From Aurelia coerulea (Eukaryota; Cnidaria; Scyphozoa; Semaeostomeae; Ulmaridae): DNA of 64,000 nt. Positions 23,473-35,042 of the stretch are shown piece by piece; positions within the stretch are counted from its first letter, which is position 1, and each line of letters starts with the position of its first letter. Under the pieces are notes generated by a model, which was given only the letters and a program-made list of their open reading frames with translations, did no database searches and had not been told where the DNA came from. Where the stretch lies: positions 5,547,501 through 5,611,500 of the forward strand of contig CM076949.1 of the NCBI GenBank assembly GCA_039566865.1. The letters are read 5' to 3'. A program made the translations under genes and the position numbers.

Positions 23473-23695
23473 TGTAATATGTAATTATGAAATGTTTGCA
23501 CAGCTAAATACAAATTGGTACTGCATGAAATCACGCTGCCAGGAAACATGAGGATAGTATTCATGTAAATAGACAAAGAGTCAAAGATGTATCATTTTTG
23601 AGAGGTTGCTGCAAATGCTGTTTGATTTTTTCGCATCTTCTTACAACCCTGAGTCTTGTTTCCATCTTTTCTTAGTTGGATTAACGGTTGCCTAA

Positions 23696-23975
23696 ATGGA
23701 ATTGTCAGAGATGAAAACAAGGCTGGTTGTAAGAATGCTACTTATCAGCATTCTGATGATCTTCATATCGATAAAATCAAGTCACCAAATGAGTTCAGTG
23801 AGCAGGAAGAGCTGGGTGAGTAGAGGAATCAAACACATCTGTTTGACTATGCAGTATGGTACCCTTACCCTTGTGTGTACCGTGTGACCCTCTGCACAGC
23901 TTCAGAATAAACCTTATAAATTTCATTCCTCTACCCTAGACTCAATACATTGTCCCAATCATCGCAACGACAACG

Positions 23976-24056
<81 letters not shown>

Positions 24057-24663
24057 TATTGCATTGAATTATTGTATTAAAGTGTTTCTGGAAAATCTTC
24101 TTCTTCTAGTGTCGTAATTGTGACGTCTTCATATGGCTAGATCGTAAATCGTCAAAGCTACAGACTTTAGAACTAAACTGTCAACAAAAAGGCATGCTTA
24201 TAAAACTTGTAGGCTGATAGCTTTGCGTAGAAATACGTTGTTCTTCGAATGTTGCAATAGTGAAATTGAATATGCAAAAATTTTACTGCCTTCAGAAACG
24301 ATCTAACAGGACCCTTGAGTGATAGCAGCTTCTGTGCAAGCTGACCAAGTTTACCTGTATAAATATAGATTATTATTATCTTCATGATGACCTCCATTTT
24401 TCACACAGAGAAACTTTCCAATGGAGCAAGAATGCGCAATGTACCATAGAAAATGCAGCTTAAATTCAGATTGTGGAAAGTGTTACAACAAGCCAATGAA
24501 ATGTCGATTTGGCAATAGCGTCACTGCAGCTGGATTGGATTGGGGTATTTGCAAAATAAGACATGAAGATGACCCTTACAAGAAGCGAGGAGAACACACG
24601 AGAAAAATGAATGTAACAGCGCATATCGATGTGCTTTTCAAGCGAAGAGTTGATGAAACGTAG
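23696..24663 (+). CDS. Secreted six-cysteine peptide precursor, copy A (two exons)
   Basis: Exon 1 is 23696-23815 (40 codons) and ends at a GTGAGT donor. Exon 2 is 24409-24663, after a CACACAG acceptor. Both junctions are phase 0, giving 124 aa. A TAA sits directly before the ATG in frame, so translation cannot begin further upstream on this exon. Exon 1 encodes a signal peptide: basic residues, then a hydrophobic core at residues 11-26. Exon 2 encodes six cysteines spaced C-X6-C-X5-C-X2-C-X6-C-X15-C, then a highly charged tail. I do not recognise the family. The spacing is compatible with a knottin-like or other disulfide-rich secreted peptide (signalling, antimicrobial or venom-type), but function is unknown. 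The gene lies in a segmental duplication with copy B at 29820-30741. Confidence 0.65.
23963..24055 (+). repeat. (CAACGA)n microsatellite in the intron of peptide gene A
   Basis: About fifteen units of a CAACGA hexanucleotide. The paralogous position at about 30083 has only two units, so the array expanded after the duplication, or collapsed in copy B. Confidence 0.9.
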
Positions 24664-25555
24664 AGACGATGTATTTAAAATGCAAGACAAGGGACATTTA
24701 TGTAACAATTGAGTGTTCCTCAGGGATCTAGTTTTGGAACATTTTCTTTTTCTTCAAAAATGAGGTCACACATTTATGACTTCACCAAAAATATTCGATT
24801 TTCAAACCCTTCCTACTCCATCCGTCCTTATAATGCAATAGATCATAGATCTATTGTTTGAGCACAATAGAACGCTGGACCCCCTTAGCATATGTTTCAA
24901 GCCCCTAACGAGGAGTTAATGGTCTGGAAAAAAGGCTTGACCCCCTTTGCGCAGATGCCATAAATTTATGGCCCCAATTTATACGAGAAGAGTGCGAAAA
25001 ATCTGATTTGATTTCTTTTAACATACATTGCTGGCTAACATTATGCAGCCACCCTGCATAAACCTTAACAATTGTTATGACCCTGTGCAACTGATTCGGC
25101 TCCTTTGTCACTCTCCACAGCTTTTCATGTAGATTCTGAAAATCGATGTTTCCTTTCAAAATTATGTACAATTTACTTATGATGTCACCAGAACGTTTAT
25201 AGAAAACTTGAAATTATTAGCAATCAAGTCAGCAGCGGTGTCTGCACATTCGGAAATGGTACGAACGAAGCTCTAATTTACACCATTCGATGCAGAATCT
25301 TCGTTTCTACTTTGTTTCTACTTTCTACTTCGTTTCTATCCAAAGTGTGCTAAAATGCACTGTCAGAAAAACGCAATTAAAGGTCGGTCACCTACCTGTC
25401 AAGATTTTAAAATCGTTGTTGTTGCAGATAGGGAGATGAAATCTGAAATTCATATCATTTATCAAAGATGTAATGCTAATTTCAAATATGCAGTCCATTT
25501 CTAGATTGCTGAAACATCTCTCCAAGTACCTACCCAGACATACCCAAAATGAATT

Positions 25556-26530
25556 ATTTTCGCATTCGTGCTCCTATGTTTACTTTGGCGTACTATTCTC
25601 ACCCAAGGGGTCACTCTAAAATCTCAAAATAACACATGCCAACTCCATTCTTTACCCCCACCACAGAATCTTCTTAGCCATGTGTGTAGCCTTTTAAAGG
25701 GCATATGTCATGAAGCTGATTGGTTCATGCAATACAATTCTTTGTATTGTTTATTACAAAGCACAGGATCGAGGCTGAGTTTTCATCGCAATGAAAATTC
25801 ATGAAACAGAAATGAAAAGTCACGAAACAATGGAATTCCACTCCAAACTTGTTTGCTGTATTGACCAATTGCTAACGTGACATATGTGCTTTAAGGCACA
25901 AGCAAGATATTAAAAGCTTGGAGTTGGTTTATTTCGTCTCTTTCTACGCAATAAAAAGTCACACAAAAAAAGTGACCTACCTCTCCTCCCTCGGAGACGG
26001 TTCTGTCCGCTAACAGTGGCCATTTCCACTTCACGTTTCAACGATTGCACCCTTTTGCAGTTTCCTATGTGTGCCATGGGCTTTACATAGCCTAGAAAGC
26101 TATGTAAAGCCTAGAAAAATGAAGTGAAAATTGTCCATTGGTCATCATTCCTCTCAAATAGCGATCTTCCTTCGCAGTCGGGTATCTTAGTTAATTTGAG
26201 AGGGAGAGTGACTACTTTAATGCGAATAGGTGACAATTGACATTACCACTGTACGATTTACCTGTGGCCTGCTTGTTCTCGTTCATCGGATACATTTCAC
26301 AAATATAATAGGCGAAAACAGGTCATTCCACGTGAAATGGCCCGTTTTGATAACAAACTCCACTTTGTCATCTAACAAGGGGCTTTGAGGTCAGTCAGAA
26401 AGGAAGAAAGGAAGAAATAAAGTAAGTCCATCACGCTAAGCAATTTCATTTCATTTCATTTCATTAAAAATATTTACGCATGCTACAAAGTTTCATACAG
26501 ATATGCTTTTCCTGGTTTTTCAAACTGGTC
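25556..26530 (+). repeat. Duplication blocks R and P, first copy
   Basis: R (25556-25700) matches 27205-27340. P (about 25960-26530) matches 28417-29580 minus insertions. The order R-P here, and R'-P'-Q' further right, indicates a tandem array of a unit R-P-Q from which Q is missing in the middle unit. No gene is seen in R or P. Confidence 0.7.
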
Positions 26531-26689
26531 TGTGTTTAAAGTAAAGTAAAATTAAAGAAACACTAAACTAAACTAGGACAAAAGAAATTGACACTCCTAA
26601 TTTACAATAACAATATGGTACAATACAAGTCAAGATTTGGTTTGGTTTGGTTTCTGAAGAAGATCTCCATTTTATGTTAGATAGTCTAG

Positions 26690-27144
26690 TACCCAGGGTA
26701 CGGTGTTTCTTAGTCTCATTGTGTTAAGAGTTGAGTTCTTTACAAGTAACTCTGACAGATACTCAGGCGCAAGACTATTTGTTTACTTGTACATTGTTTC
26801 ATTTTTAATAATGTCCGAGATAGTTGGCCATTGCAGCCTTTTAATCAGACAAGCTGCTTGCTGAAACATCATAGCTGCTATTTGTAACAATTCTGGCAAT
26901 ATCAATTTGAGTTATACAACAACAACCCCTTACTGAGTAACAATAACGAATTTTTACTGTGCGTTTCCTCAGGGAGAAGTTTCTTTGCGGACTTCAGAAA
27001 ACCTAAGGCTAGAGAGACTTTGTTCTCATGCATTTTATAGACGCTCATCCCAGACAAGATGACTGTACAACTGAACACCAAGGTCTTTAGTCCTCTTGAC
27101 AGTCCTATCTGGTGTGTGCAATTTATAGAAAAGAAAGGCTGCAC
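26690..27144 (-). mobile_element. LINE reverse-transcriptase tail fragment
   Basis: Read on the minus strand with small frameshifts: a LQWPTISDII and LAPEYLSELLVK pattern typical of the ORF2 C-terminus of CR1/L2-like LINEs, ending with a stop. It sits where the middle duplication unit lacks block Q. Confidence 0.6.
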
Positions 27145-27367
27145 CGAAGAGATATGTTGAGAGACCAGGTTATTGATGTTGGGAGACCCGAATTAGAAGG
27201 TTTTCGTATTCGTGCTCCTTTGTTATCTTTGGCGTACTATTCTCACCCAAGGGGTTACTCTACAATCTCAAAGTAACGCATGGAAACTCCATTCTTTTCA
27301 GACGGGATCTGCTTAGTCATGTGCGTAGCCTCTTGAGTCACAAGCAACATGAACAAGCAGTCACACG

Positions 27368-28408
27368 CAGGACATCTTTTAACATTGTAACTAGAGGGCC
27401 ATTGACCCAGTAGGCTCCCTTCCTGGCCCAGTAGTGAAGTAAAAATCCCCGTTTTTGGCCCACTAGTTTGGGCCCTTTTCACTAACTTTCCTGTATTGTT
27501 TTACGCCGTTATTATCAGGCACCAAAAAGTTCTTTCAATGAAATCGAGAGACACATAGACGCTCAGCCTTAGATAGACGTTTCTGTTTGAAAATTCTAGA
27601 CGCATTAGACGGACTTTGATGTTACAATATATACAGGGGTCATCATTTGGCCTACCATTGTACAGCATGGACAGAAAGTGTTGTGACGCATTGGTGCCTG
27701 GGCGTGCCTGCGCTCTTCTGGCTTTGCAGCCTAAGCAGTCTGGTGGACAGGGTTTGAGCCCAGGTAGAGTCCACCACTTGAGCATGACGACAACGGTTTT
27801 GGGATACTTCACTCGAAAATCTGCTGTCCTCAGAAAATTTCCGAAAATTATAAAATTAAATGGTTAGGAAACTGATATCTCTCCAGAGCGCTGCAATGCT
27901 TCTTTCAGAAATTTGTACAATGAACCAAATTTGTTTCTCAATGCTGATGATACAATGCTAGCAGTTTCACTGTTTCACACAATGCTGAGCCAATTGGAGA
28001 GTGGGGAAGGGACCTTTTTACCCAGATAGCTCAAAGATAGATAGCTTTGAATTTTACAGAATCCTTTGAGAACCTAGGAGTGGGCAATAAGCAGCTGCAA
28101 ATTTTTATTCTAACCCATTTTAAGCTGATCTGAGTAACAGAACTAAAATTTCTTTGCTCGCTTCGCTCGCATGTCAAAAAGTATTCCGTTTTTTATGGAA
28201 TGAGCTTCAATGTTTTTCCATAATTTGTATGAAAAAGTTTTGGGGAGTACCTAAAAAAGATTTACAAATGAAATGGAAAATGGATGATTCCAAGTTTTCC
28301 ATAGGATGACTCCTGATGAATAGTTTGTACCATCTCTTTTTGAACCCGAGAATTGGGTCCTCGTGGTTAGTCTGGCCCACTAGTAAAATTTTCCTAAAAG
28401 ATGCCCTG
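27368..28408. mobile_element. hAT-like element, 1041 bases, inserted in duplication block
   Basis: Termini CAGGACATCTTTTA and TAAAAGATGCCCTG, with an 8-base target duplication GTCACACG (27360-27367, 28409-28416). The paralogous locus near 25966 is unoccupied. Contains a SINE copy; no transposase domain recognised. Confidence 0.8.
27660..27790 (+). mobile_element. tRNA-derived SINE, copy 2
   Basis: Plus-strand diverged copy: GTGTTGTGACGCATTGGTG (A-box region) and GGGTTTGAGCCC (B-box region), then TCCACCACTTGAGCATGACG shared with copies 1 and 3. Confidence 0.6.
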
Positions 28409-28579
28409 GTCACACGTGTAAAAGCGACCTACCTCTCCTCCATCGGCGACGGTTCTTTCCGCTAACAGTGGCCATTTCCACTTCACCTTTCAACTATTAC
28501 ACCCTTTGTAGTTTCTTATGTGTGTCATGGGCTTGAAGGCAAAAAGGGGCATTAAGGGGTATTAACTGGGGACAATGTA

Positions 28580-28637
28580 GCCTGATAACCAGACCCGATT
28601 TCAAAAGTTTGAAATTGGGTCTGGTTATCAGGCTTGG
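28580..28637. repeat. Short hairpin, AGCCTGATAACCAGACCC arms
   Basis: Near-perfect inverted arms AGCCTGATAACCAGACCC around a TTTCAAAAGTTTGAAA centre. Absent from the paralogous block P. Confidence 0.85.
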
Positions 28638-28656
28638 TTACCATTCCTCTCAATTA

Positions 28657-29231
28657 AACAAGGACGTATTCAGTAAGACAAAAGTATGAATTTGTTTTGA
28701 TTGACACTGCAATTCAAAGCGATTGACACTCTCAACCAATAATTCAAAACAAGCAAAGCCGCAAAAGTTTTTCTGAAACCCATGTAGCTATCTCACTCAT
28801 TGTGCATTCCGGAAATTGTTTTTAAGAGCAAACAGGAGCATATATCGAAAGAAGAAGGATATATCTCCTGCCTCGGGCATTTAATTTATTTGAATGAAAA
28901 GCCCATCGGGAGGTCATCCAATTCTCTTATTTCTTGGATGTAATTGAAACACTCACTGCTCTGCTTCTGAACCAAGGAAAGAAAATGCCCGAGGTAGATG
29001 TGTAAATGTATCCATCTTCTTTCGATATATGCTCATGTTTGCTCGTAAAAACAATTTATAGAATGCACAATGAGCGCGCTAAAAACTTGGGTTTCAGAGA
29101 AACTTTGGCTGTTTTGTTTGCTATGAATTTATGGTGGAGAGAATTTCCTTTGTCTGCAGCCATTAATCGCTTTGAATTCAGGTGGCAACGAAAGCATCTC
29201 CTGCTATTGTGTTGTAAAATCTGCCCTTGTT
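28657..29231. mobile_element. Mutator-like long-arm foldback, copy 3
   Basis: 575 bases. 9-base flanks TCTCAATTA and TCTCAAATA (8 of 9 identical). The empty site TCTCAAATA exists in the paralogous block at 26152-26160. Confidence 0.85.
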
Positions 29232-29691
29232 TCTCAAATAGCGATCTTCCTTCGCACTCGGGTATCTTAGTTAATTTGAGAGGGAGAGTGACTAATTGGA
29301 TGAGAATGGGTTACGATTGTCATTACCAAAGTATGATTTACCTGTGGCCTGTTTGTTTTCGTTCATCGAATACATTTCACAAATATGATAGGCGAAAACA
29401 GATCATTCCACGTGAAATAGCCCTTTTTGATTACAAAGCCCACTTTGTCATCTAACAAGGGGCTTTGAGGTCAGTCAGAAAGGAAGAAAGGAAGAAATAA
29501 AGTAAGTCCATCACACTAAGCAATTTCATTTCATTTCATTAAAAAAGGCTACAAAGTTTCATATAGATATGTTTTTCAAACTAACCCATTTTTCGTTCCT
29601 TTTCTGAGACAATTCAAGCTACCATTTTGGAGACAAAAATGGTCACGAAGAAACGTTTTTGCTGCTATGATCTGTCAAGAAAATAACGCAA

Positions 29692-31480
29692 AGAGTCAAA
29701 GATATATCATTTTTAAGAGGTTGCTTCAGATGCTGTGGCTTTTTCGTGTGCAAAGGTCATCTCCTTACAACCCTGAGTTTTGTTTCCCTCTTTTATTAGT
29801 TGGATCAACAGTTGCCTAAATGGAATTGTCAGAGATGAAAACAAGGCTGGTTGTAAGAATGCTACTTGTCAGCATTCTGATAATCTTCATATCGATAAAA
29901 TCAAGTCACCAAAAGAGTTCAGTGAACAGCAAGAGATGGGTGAGTAGAGAATTCAAACTCATCTGTTTGACAATACAGTATGGTACCCTTACCCTTGTGT
30001 ACCGTATGATCCTCTGCAAAGCTTTAAAATAACCTTATAAATGCCATTTCCTACCCTAGACCCAATACATTGTCCCAATCATCGCAACGACAACAATGGT
30101 ATTGCATTGAATTATTATTGCCCTCATTGTTTGAACGTACAGAGATTTTGGCAGTTGCGTATTTCGTGCGGCGTATTCAGGAATGGAGTGAAAATATTGG
30201 GACGAGTGGAGCAAATACTAGCCCTATCCCTTCAACTGACTTGATCTGAGGAAACTTTAGGTATTTTCCTACAATACAAGAGAGAACATTCTTTACAGTG
30301 TTCTGGAATATCTTCTAGGTTCGTAGTTGTGACGTCTTCATACGGCTAGATCGTAAATCGTCAAAGCTACAGTCTTTGGAACTAAACTGTCGAGAAAAAG
30401 GCATGGTTATAAAACTTGTAGGCTAATGGATTTCCGTAACAATACGTTGTTCTTTGAATCTGTTGCAATAGTGAAATTGAATATGCAAACAATTTTACTG
30501 CCCTCAGAAACGATTTTCATCACCTCCATTCTTCACACAGAGAAACTTTCCAACGAATCCAGACTGCGCAATGTACCATAGAGAATGCAGCTTAAATTCA
30601 GATTGTGGAAAGTGTTACAACAAGCCAATGAAATGTCGATTTACCAATAGCGTCAGGGCACCTGTGCATTGGGGTATTTGCAAAAAAATACATGAAGATG
30701 ACCCTTACAAGAAACGAGGAGAACACCCACGAGGAAAATGAATGTAACAACGCACATCGATGTACTTTTCAAGCGAAGAGTTGGTGAAACGTAGAGGCGA
30801 TGAATTTAAGATCTTTGCACGACAAAGGATATTTATGTAGCAATTGAGTGTTACTCAGGGATCTAGTTTTGGTATATTCTCTTTTTCTTCAAAGATGGGG
30901 TCACACATTTATGACTTCAGCAAAAATGGTCGATTTTCAAACCCTTCCTACTCCATCTGTCCTTAAAATGCAATAGATGATAGATCTATTGTTTAAGCAC
31001 AATAGAACGCTGGATCCCCTTAGCATATGTTTCAAGCCCCTAACGAGGAGTGAAGGGTCTGGAACAAAGGCTTGTGCCCCTTTGCGCAGACGTCATAAAT
31101 GTATGGCCCCACTTTTTACGAGAAGAGTACGAAAAATCTGACTTGATTTCTTTTAGCATACATTGCTGGCTAACATTATGCAGCCACCCTGCATAAACCT
31201 TAAAAGTGAATTTTTACTGTAATAACCCTGTGCAACTGATTGGCTACTTTGTCACTCTCCACTTGATTGGGTCAGCTTTTCATGTAGATTCCGAAAATTG
31301 ATGTTTTCTTGCAAAATTAGGCGCATTTTATTCAAAATGCCACCAGAATTATAGAAAACTTGAAAATATTAGCAGTCAAGTCAGCAGCGGTGTCTGTGTC
31401 CACACATACGGAAATGGTACCAAGCACTAATTTACACCATTCGATGCAGGATCTTTGTTTCTACTTCATATCAAAACAGT
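29692..31480 (+). repeat. Segmental duplication block Q', copy 2
   Basis: Carries peptide gene copy B. Relative to copy 1 its intron lacks the long hexanucleotide array and has extra sequence at about 30110-30300. Confidence 0.8.
29820..30741 (+). CDS. Secreted six-cysteine peptide precursor, copy B (two exons)
   Basis: Paralogue of the gene at 23696. Exon 1 is 29820-29939 with a GTGAGT donor; exon 2 is 30541-30741 after CACACAG; both junctions are phase 0, giving 106 aa. The TAA immediately upstream of the ATG is conserved. The signal peptide is nearly identical to copy A. All six cysteines are kept, spaced C-X6-C-X5-C-X2-C-X6-C-X14-C, so one codon is lost in the last loop relative to copy A. 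After the conserved KKRGEH stretch an indel shifts the frame and the protein stops 18 residues earlier. A Lys-Arg pair just before the exon junction could be a propeptide cleavage site (inference). Conserved cysteines amid other changes suggest that both copies are, or were recently, under constraint. Confidence 0.62.
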
Positions 31481-31946
31481 GCTACAATCGACAGGGAGAA
31501 ATAAATTTTGTAGGAAGTTTTATGACAATCAACCCTTCATTGCAAGGGAAAGTAAAGTCTTCTTTCGTTTTGTGATAAAAGCCTCCTCGAAAATAATTTC
31601 CTCAAAATGGATTTTAGCGCATGTTGGGGAGAAATGAATTTTGCATCGAATAGTGTAAATATAAGATTCGTCCCATGTTCACACACGGGTAGACAAGGCA
31701 GTTGATTTGACTGCTCATATTTCCAAGTTGTTTTCAAAAGTAATCGTGACGTCACAAGTAAATGGCGCATACTATTTTCAAAATAACCTCAATTTTCGGA
31801 ATCTACATGAAAAAGTCAGTTTAAAACTGATCTAAGACGGTGGGGAATGACGAACTAACCATGTCAGTTGTACTGCAATACAGTAAAAATGCATTTTAAA
31901 GTTTATACATGGTGTCAGGGTGGCCGGATAATTTTGTCTTGTAGTA
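31481..31946. other. No recognisable feature
   Basis: Between the duplication and the next foldback; nothing identified. Confidence 0.4.
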
Positions 31947-32372
31947 CCGGGTGCGCCAAAATAGACTATGCACGTTTAGCAGGCCACAATAAATTGTACA
32001 CTGGACCGATTTAGAAGATTCATAACTTAATGTTTAGCAAAAAGCCTGAATTAGATTCTAGAAGTTTTGCAAATCTTTGGTTTTCAGTTTATAGAGGTAA
32101 AAGCGAGTTTCTTAAAAAAAAATTTTCGTTTTCGAAAACACGGAAAACGATAAAAAACGTTGATCAAATTTTCTAAAGACTCGACATGACTGGGTAAAGA
32201 GAATTCTTTTTTTGTGATGATTTGGGATTTAGAAATCGATTAATTAATCGATCATATAATTAATACGACTTTTAAATTCCAGATCACCACGAAAAAGTTT
32301 TTCTCTTTTTCCATTCATGCCGATTCTTTAGAAAACTTGATCGATGTTTTTTTATCATTTTCAGTATTTTCG
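31947..32372. mobile_element. CCGGGTGCGCC-type foldback MITE, right arm truncated
   Basis: Left end CCGGGTGCGCCAAAATAG after TA. The right arm stops at about 32372 without the terminus. Confidence 0.7.
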
Positions 32373-32790
32373 AGGTAGTGTAGTTATGCTTTCATCAATA
32401 CTAAACATATGAATATTTGATATCTCAATAGAGTAGATTTACTTGGAAATAGTAAAAACCGATTTCTTTTGCCTAACATATCATTCATGATAAGAAGCGA
32501 TGAGCTTCAAAATGGCTTACTACAAGGTTTAGTAATGTCTACATATTTTGCGAAGCTTCTTCTATAAGGCAAGTTACGCTTCCTGGAATCTACCCTTTGC
32601 AGAACCGTCTTGTGCCATCTGAATCATAAAGTTATAAATGACCCGTCAATGAAGCAGGGCACATTGTAGATCAGTTAATTTATATTCACTGAATGTATTT
32701 AACCCTGTTAAAATAAATGAAAATGAAAGTGAATGACTGTCGTAATAACTGCATGTTCGCGCCTGTTCGCGCGCGTTTCTTCAGTTTCTT

Positions 32791-32930
32791 CATGGGTAGT
32801 TAGACACTGCTGGTGTGCTTCTATTGGGGGAGCGCTGGTATCTCGGAGTACTAAACAATGTTTCCTCCGCAGATACATATTATCCAGCGCTCCTCCATAG
32901 AAGCACACCAGCAGTGTCTAACTACCCATG
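32791..32930. mobile_element. CATGGGTAGTTAG foldback MITE, copy 2
   Basis: 140 bases, same termini as 19564, target duplication GTTTCTT on both sides. Confidence 0.88.
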
Positions 32931-33196
32931 GTTTCTTATGATGAGATAATTAGATCCAGGCAAAAAATTGCGGAACGGTGCTTAGACTTTTAGACTTTTC
33001 AGGTGCGGGCAAGTACTGTATTATAACCGGTTATTTTATCACACAGTACGACTTTCCTTGCCCAAAACAACCAGTTTTTTGGACAAAGGTGAAATTTGAA
33101 TATCATCCTTCCTGTTCCATCAATTTGTCACAAAAAGAAAGTTTTTTAACTTCCTATCTAACCTGAATCCAAAAGTTTACCAGTAAGCTGGTTCTT

Positions 33197-33400
33197 CCTT
33201 TGTCCGCTAAATTTAAGCACAAAGGACCAGTACCTCACATTTTCGCATAAGCGGTTTTACCTTCATACGCCAAATTTACGGAAAAAGATCAGAAATTCAA
33301 ATTTTCACCAGAGCGTTTCTACCTTTGTCCGGCAAATTTCCGAAAAAAAGACCAGGACTTCAGAATTTTTACCAAAGCGGCCCTTCCTTTGTCTGACAAC
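33197..33400 (+). repeat. Minisatellite of about 63 bases, 3.2 copies
   Basis: Units start at 33197, 33260, 33322 and 33386 (CCTTTGTCCG-like start). Diverged copies. Confidence 0.7.
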
Positions 33401-33608
33401 CGGTTTTGGGGGTTTTGGAGATTTGTGTTTTCATGGCCACAGTTAGAGTGATTTTTCCGCTCTCAGTTTTCCGCATTGAATTGGATGAGGCTACAATTAT
33501 CACAATTACACCCGTTTTTTGGGACTAAATTCAAAGTTTTTCATAGTAAACTCGTTGTTTTCTTCCCCCTTGTTAATAAAATTACAAAAATATGAAAACA
33601 CAAATACT

Positions 33609-33661
33609 GCTAAACTGAACTGAACTCAACTGAACTCAACTCAAATCAACTCAACTGAAGT
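33609..33661 (+). repeat. AACTG/AACTC pentanucleotide repeat
   Basis: Imperfect short-unit tandem repeat. Confidence 0.8.
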
Positions 33662-33904
33662 GCTATTTCTTTCCTTTAAAAGTACTGGATATGCGCTATG
33701 CACAAGGAACTTTCAGCAATGAAATAACGAAAGCTAAGGTCTTCTCCAAGTTCCTTTTGGAAGAGGGCCATGTAATTATCTAATATTCCTTCCAGCGCAG
33801 CGAACAGAATTACAGAAACACTTTTTGGGATGACAAACTGACAAACTGAGCTGATGTGAGCTCATGTTGTTGAGTGCGTGGTGTAAGCTGCAGCAGCTAG
33901 CATA

Positions 33905-34410
33905 GGGTTCAAATCCTTTAAATCTTCAAAAAGGTGGGTGTAAAATTCTATGAAATTTTTCTTGGAATAGAATGGCTTGAAAGGAGCTTAATGGTAATTT
34001 GCTGTAAATTTGCCTTGGAAAATTGGAGGAAATTTATTGATATATGGTTTTTTTTAAATGGGGGCAATTTAAATATTTTTGAAAAATTCATGGCAAATCT
34101 TGAAAAACTTTAAACCATCGTAAGCCCTAAATCATCGTAAGCCTTAAACCTTCAAGAAAACCATATAGTTATAAAAGGTCAACAATATGGTGGCAAACAG
34201 AAGTTCAAGTCTGAAGCCTTTCTGGTTTAGGATTTAGAAATTTGATGACGTCATAGCCTCAAATTTAATAAAGGTCGCACCATTTTGAAACTATTCAAGG
34301 TATCAATAAATTTCCGCGGCAGATTTAAAACTCTAAGTTCCTTCCAAGCCATTTATTTCAAAGAAAATTGTAATATAATTTTACACCGGCCTTTTTAAAG
34401 ATTTGAGCCC
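33905..34410. mobile_element. GGGCTCAAATC foldback, copy 1
   Basis: About 500 bases, two long inverted arms (AATCTTTAAAAAGG and TGTAAAATTCTA motifs). Directly abuts the piggyBac-like MITE. Confidence 0.75.
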
Positions 34411-34414
34411 TTAA

Positions 34415-34728
34415 AGGGGCTCCGTCGTCAAACAGTAAACAAATCCGTAAACTCGCACGTGTCGGGGATTATCCATTGTTCATCCATTGTTCTCTGCAGT
34501 TTGTTTGGTGGCTTCACCCAAGCCACCAAGAAGTGACCGTTAAAAATCCACTTATATCCGAGCAATCGTAGAAGACATGAATGTTTGGCTTGTTCCTTGG
34601 TGAAGTACAATGATTAATGCCCAAACAGCAACTTTCATTTTGAAAAAAATACGAAAATCCTGTGTGAAATCACCTTTCAAAACACTGCAAAAATCATCGT
34701 TTTGTTTACATTTTGACGACGGAGCCCC
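34415..34728. mobile_element. piggyBac-like MITE, copy 2
   Basis: TTAA-flanked, near-identical to 20694-21004. Ends about 310 bases before the DEPDC5 start codon. Confidence 0.88.
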
Positions 34729-34732
34729 TTAA

Positions 34733-35042
34733 AGCTGCTCTTTTGATTTGGCCTCGCTCTCGTGTTAGGCCTAAGTTTTGTCGGAGAATCAGAAGGGACA
34801 AACCAAAACAGAGAGAATCAGATTCAAAAAGTAGAAGAATTTCTTGGCCAAGAAGCTACCGAAGATGGAACAGACGTGGTTAAATTGTTGCAATATGATA
34901 CTGCTGCAATATTACTTTTTTCAGGAAACCTAAAGAAGTCAAACATTTGCAGAGGAATCCTTTTTTGAGGGCCCAAAAAAAGCAAAAAGACAGACCGGCG
35001 ACGTACTTGCTTGCTTGCTGGCGTAAATTTTATTTTTGCAAA
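34733..35042 (+). promoter_or_regulatory. DEPDC5 upstream region and probable 5' UTR
   Basis: Short interval between a piggyBac-like MITE ending at 34728 and the chosen start. It holds a small open frame (34762-34968) in another frame, possibly an upstream ORF. No TATA box stands out. Confidence 0.4.

Larger units (their letters stand above)
23573..25320 (+). repeat. Segmental duplication block Q, copy 1
   Basis: Carries peptide gene copy A. It aligns nearly throughout, introns included, with 29692-31480, so the duplication is genomic, not a retrocopy. The 3' half (24700-25320) aligns well but shows no convincing gene. Confidence 0.8.
27200..29585 (+). repeat. Duplication blocks R' and P', second copy, with two insertions
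   Basis: Second copy of the R-P segment, interrupted by a hAT-like element (27368-28408) and a Mutator-like foldback (28657-29231). The first copy shows both sites unoccupied. Confidence 0.7.

Noticed and set aside
24905..25171. Minus-strand 88-codon open frame in duplication block Q
   Set aside because: The frame is not maintained in the paralogous copy at about 31030-31330, so it is not under coding constraint.
27501..27867. Open frames within the hAT-like element at 27368
   Set aside because: They cover the SINE copy and look like chance frames in GC-richer sequence; no transposase motif.
34947..35042. 32-residue upstream extension of DEPDC5
   Set aside because: In frame from ATG 34947 but without homology; related proteins start at the position of 35043.
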